Source of the DNA: Yamagishiella unicocca
Lineage: Eukaryota; Chlorophyta; Chlorophyceae; Chlamydomonadales; Volvocaceae
Reading direction: 5' to 3'
Assembly: GCA_003116995.1 (NCBI GenBank)
Contig: BDSL01000042.1
Span: 620,001 to 684,000, forward strand
DNA: 64,000 nt
How positions within the stretch are numbered: the first letter of the stretch is position 1; each line of letters starts with the position of its first letter. Made by a program: the position numbers and the translations under genes. Below the pieces are notes generated by a model. The model was not told the origin of the DNA and did not search any database. It saw nothing but the letters and a program-made list of their open reading frames with translations. Positions 48,101 through 64,000 of this stretch are shown in pieces.

Positions 48101-48203
48101 GCCCCGCTTGCGACCCTGATGCAGCTGGCAGCTGAAGGACAGATAGGACATCCAGCTGCATCACCGCTGCATCAAACGCACTGTCGGTCCTGTCATTATT
48201 CAA
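33171..48203 (-). CDS. Giant beta-propeller-like protein with low-complexity C-terminal half, unidentified (possible CPLANE1-like)
   Basis: Fifteen phase-consistent exons (coding order): 48203-47994, 47917-47782, 47536-47330, 47074-47024, 46957-46661, 46292-46164, 45780-45632, 45486-44251, 43877-41331, 40967-40749, 40420-40244, 39589-39290, 39137-38817, 38619-37999, 37808-33171; about 3745 aa. The N-terminal ~450 residues have WD/propeller-like strands (GALVVCLTDSRGCSCVVALS, SISAMAWVPNTPLLAVMDN, GGHLHLLDSRGDLK, ALVMAVSNGCAVALLRVNL). The middle is Ala-rich alpha-helical (LLRAYAHFTGQV, AAAVWQYLNDWHRAALLVFA, LARRLL-like segments) interrupted by disorder. The last exon (1545 residues) is mostly Ser/Gly/Pro/Ala low complexity with one helical start (VLTVLAVVRSCPLVLVTALN). 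Architecture and size recall CPLANE1/JBTS17, a ciliary protein, but no diagnostic motif was recognised. Open frames of 4.6 and 2.5 kb plus consistent splicing make the gene itself secure; identity is not. Confidence 0.7.
38120..38205 (-). repeat. 27-bp coding repeat (GHVGHQGGQ) in exon 14 of the giant gene
   Basis: Three near-identical 27-bp units (plus-strand CCCCACATGGCCCTGCCCCC) encode GHVGHQGGQ repeats in frame on the minus strand. Confidence 0.8.
39831..40152 (+). repeat. ~20-24-bp minisatellite (GCCGTATCGCCTAGGTGGTA) in the giant gene's intron 11
   Basis: Around fourteen units of (A)TTGCCGTATCGCCTAGGTGG with variable spacer, each with the palindrome CGCCTAGGTG-like core. It fills the intron 40243-39590. 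Confidence 0.9.
40431..40523 (+). repeat. 15-bp GGGCGGTGGGGAGGG minisatellite in the giant gene's intron 10
   Basis: Six 15-bp units between the exon ending 40749 and the exon starting 40420. On the minus (transcribed) strand it is C-rich, adjoining the acceptor. Confidence 0.9.
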
Positions 48204-48665
48204 GCTTAATCGGCCGTTTGCAACCCTTGAAGAGCTGCACCCATGCTATTGACGCTTATGCGTGGTTCATTTAAGTTCTCAGAAACAGCATTGTGGCTCG
48301 CTCACATGTCCACGGAGTGGAAGCTGCAAGTCAGTCAGCAAGCGCTATCAAGAAAGGATGTGATTAGCAACACGCGTAAAGACATGATTGCATAGTATGT
48401 CTTCAATAATAGACACACCAGGGGCGACGCTATGGCGGGTCAACCCCAATGGGCTGGACTTCCGATTTGTCACATACACGTACACACCGGAATTCGGGGC
48501 AGTTACGCTCTGTCATTCTATCGATATTGCCGCTGATAACTTTCTACAAACATAAACACCTTTGACTCTCCTCCCCCGGCCGACTTTCCTGCCAGCCCGC
48601 CTTCAGCCCGAGTCAGCCAACCCATGCACTGGCCATACTTTGTAACTCAAATTTCGGAGCCCCGA
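48204..48665. other. Intergenic region between dephospho-CoA kinase stop and giant gene start
   Basis: A 462-bp gap between two minus-strand genes. It should contain the 3' UTR of the dephospho-CoA kinase and the promoter of the giant gene. Nothing else is recognisable. Confidence 0.5.
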
Positions 48666-50637
48666 CTACCGGAAATACAGGGTGGCGGCAATGGCAAGCG
48701 CAAGCACGGCCACTGGTGAAGTAATGGGGCCCCAGAAGGAAGTGCCCCGCCACAAGCGCTCGGCGAGGTGATGAACCTGCAGGGATATTGAGGACACGAT
48801 ATGGTGCAACCTTCCGGGTCCATTGGAACAGTCCACCTACAGCCAGCTCCCCGCCCTGCACACGAAACCCATACGCAACGCTCAGCAACACTTTGCATAC
48901 TTGCATGTTTTCCGTGTGGCGTGTGGCTAGTAACTCCCTCTGCATAGGAGCTGCTGACAACGTTGGGTGGAGGGGTCATACCTGCGGCTGCAAATCCTCC
49001 ATGCTCCCGTCATTCTCAATCACAACGTCAGCAAGTCGGCGCTTGGTGTCCAATGGCATCTGGGACCTGATGCGAGATACTGCACGCTCAGCAGTGCCGC
49101 CGTCACGCGCCAGGAGCCGCGCCAGCTGCCGTACGCAAACGGGTGCAAAAGCAAGCCTTGACCGAAAATGCACTTCTTAAAACTGTGACAGTTCCAGGAA
49201 GGACAAATCCCCAGCAGCGGTGCGTGAAAAGTTCAGAGGATTTGAGGCTCTCAAGGCAGGTTATGGCAGGGGCAGGCGACCTGTATGACATAGTCCTACC
49301 CCATACAGAAAGGGCCTTATGCCGAATGCGCTATACCTACGAGGCTCAGCAGTAGGGCACCAAGCCGACAACTGGGACACCTGGCCTACCAAAGGAGTTA
49401 AGGCAAAAAGGCTGCGCCAGGATAAGTGAATCAGTCCCTGCGAACCTGCCGTTCTGGGCTGCACGCGACGAGGGCGTTTGGGTACGTCAGCTTGTAGGCC
49501 TTGGTCTCGAACAGCAACGGCATGTCCACAACCTGAGGGGGGACGGACGTCGCGCAGCCATGCCCATCCACACGAAGCCATTTCGTTTCGCACCATACTT
49601 CCTATTACAGTTGCCGCAGGAACAATGCACCATTTGTTGTAACGGTTACAGTGACCCGTGCACCATTTAATGCGCCATTCATAACCCGTCAGCGATGCTT
49701 TCTGCTTAACCCGAAGCCCGCCCTGCACTGGTGTTAAACGAATTGCGCAAGCGTACATTCAAGTTGTGGGCGGGCGGTACATGAGCATGACAACCATGGC
49801 GTGTGCTGAGCTGGCGAATACGGCAGCTTCTGTAAGGGCCTGAGCTCGATGCTCGAGGGAACTGACTTGTGGCACATCAGGCAGACGTCGTTTACGCCAC
49901 AACTCCCTCACCACGAGCCATTTGCAAGTCAGCCAGCATTCAATCAGGCGTCGTGCAAGCGCCAGAGCCACTGGTACGTGCGTACAGGAGTTGAGGCGGC
50001 GCCGCGCAGCCGCATCGTTGAAGGCTAGGTGTCCTAGGCGCTCACGGTCTACTTCACCTGGACAAGGATATGCAGCAGTGTGCATGTTGCGGAGCGTCAT
50101 GTTGTGGAGCGTCATGACGCGTATATGACTGTGCAACCATGTGCTGGCGTTTGTGTGGCGGTTCTAGCGTCCGATCCTCACCACTGATGGTGCAGAGCAG
50201 ACGTGCTGTTGAAGTTTGGGTTAGGAATTGCAGCCAGCTGCAACGTGCCATGGTGAGGAGTTCAGAATGTTGCATGCGGCCCCTGCATTTGTTCCGAGTC
50301 CATGGGGATGAAGCGGTGGGTCCTAATGGGACAGGGCTGGGAGAACGGGCAATGCGATAAAACGCACCATCGGGGCTGAGGATTTCCGTGCCGAAAGCCG
50401 CCACCAACCGACGCCAGCCCCACGTGCCCTGATCCAGATATAAGGCGATGCTTCAGTGACGGGTACGCTTCGCGACCAGATGCAACCCCAGACAGGCCCA
50501 TCGGTGCACTGTACCTTGCGCGTCGCGTCCCTTGCTAGCTTGTCGCAATCAATAACGATTATGCCTTTCGCCGCGAGCAACCGTGAGACTGTGCTCTTCC
50601 CAGTTGCGATTCCACCCGAGAGACCAACGACGCGCAT
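48666..50637 (-). CDS. DPCK: Dephospho-CoA kinase with C-terminal membrane anchor
   Basis: The enzyme phosphorylates the ribose 3'-OH of dephospho-CoA, the last step of CoA synthesis. Six exons (coding order): 50637-50515, 50428-50368, 50057-49912, 49532-49446, 49125-48982, 48776-48666; 223 aa, phases agree. It opens with [20 protein letters not shown] (P-loop GGIATGKS), then [30 protein letters not shown] and [22 protein letters not shown] (lid), [29 protein letters not shown]. These are the standard CoaE motifs and length. The last exon encodes [26 protein letters not shown], a predicted transmembrane tail like the one on plant/animal DPCK forms, suggesting attachment to an organelle membrane. 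An alternative reading through 48960-48613 gives no family similarity and was not used. The donor after exon 4 (CAG/GTTCGC) is weak. Confidence 0.92.
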
Positions 50638-52652
50638 GGAGCCAGCTATTCGGTGTCCAGCCTAGAGGCAAAGTATTGGTTATTATTACACAGCTTGATG
50701 ATGCGCGTTCACCTGCAACGGCTGTCTTTGCGCTAATCGCTTGTCTTGTTGCCGTGTTCCCACCACACTACACCGAGCGCAAATGTACAACTATTTACCT
50801 TTGTATCGGGTAGTGTCGACAGGGCTAGCTGATGCAATGCGGATGGGTTACTGATGCTAAGCCCCTCATGCGCAGCGCGTCGCAGCATGTGCTATGCTGT
50901 TTACGGCGATTATCTATGGGCACAGCAGTCCTTTAGCTGCACATTACTAGGTTACGCATTACTACGCGATCGTTCGTAGCGCGACCAGGCCTGGGTGGTA
51001 TGCTGTGGATTTACAGCTGGGCGAGATATTATGTTTGGCCGTTACACACGCACGCGGACACGCACGCATGCACGCATGCACGCACGCACGGACATGGGCA
51101 AATCCTACAGGGCGGGGCCCCGCGGGGCGCTTCGCGCTGGGACCCCGCCCCAAAAGGCCTCCCCAGCGAACGCCCCACTTGGTCATCATCTCAGATAGTA
51201 CCCATCCAGGATACTACAGCAAGTAGCGGAACAACACTACCAAAGGGGCGAATAAAGAAGTAAGACATGCACGGCTGCAGCCCAGCTGGGGGAGCTAACC
51301 CAAAGAGGCACTACTCGCTCCATTGGCCGATTATCTACCGCCACCACCTAAGAATCCTCCCCCAGCGCGAACCACGCTCGAGGTCTTGGCTACCTACGCT
51401 GGGCTCATGACCCTCGCAGCACCTGTGCAAGAGTGGCCCCCGCCCCGCCGCCCTCACCAAGCCATAACGAACCGCCAGCCCCTCACGGGGCAACCAACGC
51501 TCTTTAGAGCATCCACACAAGAGAGGGACCGGACCGCCCTCACTTCGTTCACAGGGAACGAAGGGCAGGCACACCGCAGTGCGTGGAATGTCAAGTAGTA
51601 CTGCGTACTGCTGTGAGCGAATCCATCTCTCTAAAAGCACTAAAACCTGCCTCGGTCCTTTCATAATGTAAACCACGCACGTTATCCAACAATAGTGACG
51701 ACGGACAGAACCTTTGAAGGCACACGCACGTTACTATTTATTTATTTAGTTACAGTACGCCAAGTCTTGTACTGTCGCGTGTGTTAAGGGAGCGGGGATG
51801 ATGAAGTTGTGGGTTAGCCTGGCCTGTACACCTCCCGCCAGCGCATGTCCGTCTCCTATACGATACCGCCCACCACGTCCTAGATGCCCCATATCATCGG
51901 GTGAACGCAACACTGTCGCTGTGGGACACGACCCATTAGTGCAACCGCAACCTGCCACGGCAGAGTCGGGCGCTCCTGACCACCAATCTAGGCCTACTAG
52001 AGTCAGCAGTAGTCACAGTTTAGAGCGCTCTCTGCTGGAATCCAGTCTTCCGCCAGCTCCACTGCTGTGTTCAGCGCTCCCATAGTTCTTGCTCACCGCT
52101 TCCAGCCTCCGCACGAACTTGGCAAGCCTCCAGCCTCCGTCAAGCCACTGGTTGAACCTCAGATCCCATCTCTGGCTCCAGCCTTCCCACTGATCAATCA
52201 ACCTAGCCCATCCCTCTCCACCGTCAGCTCTTAGACAGCTACTACCACCACCTCAAACGCACACGCACGTTATCCGACAATGGTGACGATGAAGCCCTCC
52301 AAAACACAAACAACCAAGCAAGTAAGGGGTTTAGTTGATAACCGGCCGCGGGTGCGGGACACTGGCGCCTGCTCCATGCATCCATGCGGTGGTGCAGGTG
52401 TATGCGTGTACAGGCAGGGGAGGAAAACCCCACGCACTACACACCAGGCTCACACACGCGTAGGCAAGGTTAGTATTAACCTTTAGGCCCCGCAAGGACT
52501 CGTTTTGGGTCGTATCAGCAGGCAGCACGGGAATGCCTACGTACCTATGCCAGCAGGCAGCACGGGAATGCCTACGTACCCATACATCCATACATAGAAA
52601 CACCATCATCATTGATGCCGTAGCAAGCATTCATGCATAGTGAGCTAGCTGA
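50638..52652. other. Intergenic region upstream of dephospho-CoA kinase, repeat-containing
   Basis: It contains the kinase promoter side, an imperfect (CACG)/(CATG) repeat at 51041-51092, a repeated segment 51735-51850 shared with 56646-56790, short repeats around CACGCACGTTATCC (51677 and 52262), and a 44-bp tandem duplication of CAGCAGGCAGCACGGGAATG near 52516-52590. Short ORFs here show no domain. Confidence 0.5.
51735..51850 (+). repeat. Dispersed repeat shared with 56646-56790
   Basis: Both copies contain CAGTCTTG-like/CAAGTCTTG, then GTGTTAAGGGAGCGGGG and GATGATGAA, then a CCCGCCAG(C/A)GCATG block. Positions and order are conserved, with substitutions and small indels. Confidence 0.6.
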
Positions 52653-62706
<10,054 letters not shown>

Positions 62707-64000
62707 GGTTGCTCGACCTCACTGACTCAGCTGGCAAATAGGAGATCAATTATGAATCACAGCAGAGTCCATGAATTACGTATGAGCCGCCCTTTCTATG
62801 AGCCCTAGACCTGTGCTGCACGTACGGCACGCCCACCAGTTCGCAACACAATGTTGTACCACTCAAACACCGTGACATTAGACAAGCCGCTGCCTGGGAA
62901 ATCCTAATATGCGATGGTGGTCTGGAAAGTTGGAGGCGTGTGGAGTAGGAACCGGCCGGCTGAAATGAAGGAATGACGATCGGGTCTTTGGAAGAGGCAG
63001 GAAGCAAGGATACAAGAAAGGATGAATGTTACAGTAGTTGAGAAGACATGAAGATATGAAGCCATGATATGGAGCCATAGGCACACACGGCCGTACGCAC
63101 GGAGGCACTTGCACGAGTGCAGGGCAAGGCAAACAGCTACAGCGGGGTCCAGGACCAAGCGGACGGTCAGAGGTACTTGCACCATCGGACGTATTTGCGC
63201 GAGGGGGGGTTGGGGGGGGTGAAGCCCCCCCCTCCTGTCCGCGCCATGGAGGCCCTTGTGAACGACGCGTGGGTGAGAGGCGCTGGGTGGTGCGCCGACG
63301 GAGCCCCGGACTCGACGCGGTGACATGCCAATGAGACGACGGCCATGACCATCGGATGTATTTGCGCGAGGGGGGTGGGGTGAGGGGGTGGAGTGAGGGG
63401 GGGGGCTTCGCCACCGCGGGGGGCTCCTGTCCGCGCCATGGAGGCCCTTGCACGGCACACACGGCCGTACGCACGGAGGCACTTGCACGAGTGCAGGGCA
63501 AGGCGAACAGCTACAGTTGGGTCTGGGAGCGAGCGGACAATCAGAGGTACTTGCGCCATCGGACAAACTTGCGCGAGGCGGGTTCGAGGGAGACCCGTGG
63601 ATGCCCGAAAAAGAACCGTTTAAAACACAAATTTTGAGATGCATGCTGGAGAACTGGGTTAGGGATACTAAAGCCGAAGGTCGTAATATGACCTTTGGCG
63701 GCTAAGCTATAGCGGCTACGGCGAGACGAAAGGAAGCGAGGACACCGCGCGACGCACGGAAACTTTTCGCAGAACCGGTTCTGGGGCGTGAAGGTGCGGG
63801 ACAGGGGGGCAAAGCTAGCAGGCGCGGGGAGACGGGAGACCGGGGGGTTTGAGGGGGTGTATAAAAGCCGTTTTACGCAACGGGACAGAATAGTTGGCGC
63901 ATGGTCGTCGGACACCAATTTTGTGGGCGCATGCTGGAGCACTGGAACTGACTACCGGCAAACCTGTGGAGGCGGCCTGTCGGAGCTGTGTAAAAGGAAA
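62707..64000. other. Upstream region of the nitrilase gene and right window edge, repeat-rich
   Basis: It includes the nitrilase promoter region (62707-62900), then two to three direct copies of a ~110-370-bp unit (CACGGCCGTACGCACGGAGG ... GAGTGCAGGGCAAGG at 63087 and 63462; CGCGCCATGGAGGCCCTTG at 63239 and 63434; GTATTTGCGCGAGGGGGG at 63190 and 63357), followed by an element of the GACCCGTGGATGCC family. ORFs on either strand run through the repeats and have no domain. Confidence 0.6.
63577..63665 (+). mobile_element. Copy of the GACCCGTGGATGCC element family
   Basis: GGTTCGAGGGAGACCCGTGG, ATGCCCGAAAAAGAACCGTTT, TTTTGAGATGCATGCTGGAG, AACTGGGTTAGGGATAC: colinear with 24841-24925. A related tail AATTTTGTGGGCGCATGCTG recurs at 63918-63950. 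Confidence 0.7.

Noticed and set aside
48613..48960. 115-aa ORF as the end of dephospho-CoA kinase
   Set aside because: An intron placed between 48982 and 48776 gives a family-like C-terminus with a membrane anchor and stop, while this frame shows no similarity.
51335..51676. 113-aa minus-strand ORF as a retrotransposon remnant
   Set aside because: No reverse transcriptase, integrase or zinc-knuckle motif could be seen; left as unassigned intergenic sequence.
62878..63644. Overlapping minus-strand ORFs of 130-246 codons
   Set aside because: They run through direct DNA repeats in several frames at once and match no family.

Overview
The window is nuclear DNA of a volvocine green alga (Chlamydomonas/Volvox/Gonium group). 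The evidence is GC-rich, intron-dense genes with GT-AG (rarely GC-AG) introns, strong GC3 bias in most genes, a pherophorin-style poly-(Ser)Pro extracellular hinge, a selenoprotein, and many introns filled with minisatellites. Lineage is inferred from gene style only; no species can be named from the sequence alone. Exon models were built by hand from splice signals, reading phase and protein-family knowledge, and every junction given is phase-consistent.

Layout: (1) 285-1369 (+) selenoprotein T with an in-frame UGA; (2) 3097-6197 (-) a protein with two universal-stress domains; (3) 8653-12303 (-) a secreted protein joining a Pro-rich hinge to RCC1-like repeats; (4) 14310-17440 (-) a short DZIP1-like protein; (5) 18009-24753 (+) PEX5, the peroxisomal PTS1 receptor, divergent from gene 4; (6) 27255-31018 (+) a protein kinase with a very large activation-loop insertion and a C-terminal CaaX box; (7) 33171-48203 (-) a giant (~3745 aa) beta-propeller-like, low-complexity protein of uncertain identity; (8) 48666-50637 (-) dephospho-CoA kinase with a C-terminal membrane anchor; (9) 52653-62706 (-) a secreted nitrilase with long, repeat-laden introns.

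Between and inside the genes lie several repeat families. The main ones are a DNA element with ~60-bp terminal inverted repeats (at least seven copies, solo ends or pairs), a small family carrying GACCCGTGGATGCC, an inverted-repeat element at 60481-60822, a 44-bp perfect palindrome at 57969-58012, and a dispersed 12-mer GACCC-NN-GGGTC. The right third (about 50.6-64 kb) is visibly less GC-rich and richer in simple repeats than the rest.

The genes do not form one pathway. Themes are redox/ER (SELENOT), stress (USP), peroxisome import (PEX5), CoA synthesis, possible cilium base (DZIP1-like; the giant protein only tentatively) and extracellular matrix or secretion (Pro-rich/RCC1 protein, nitrilase).
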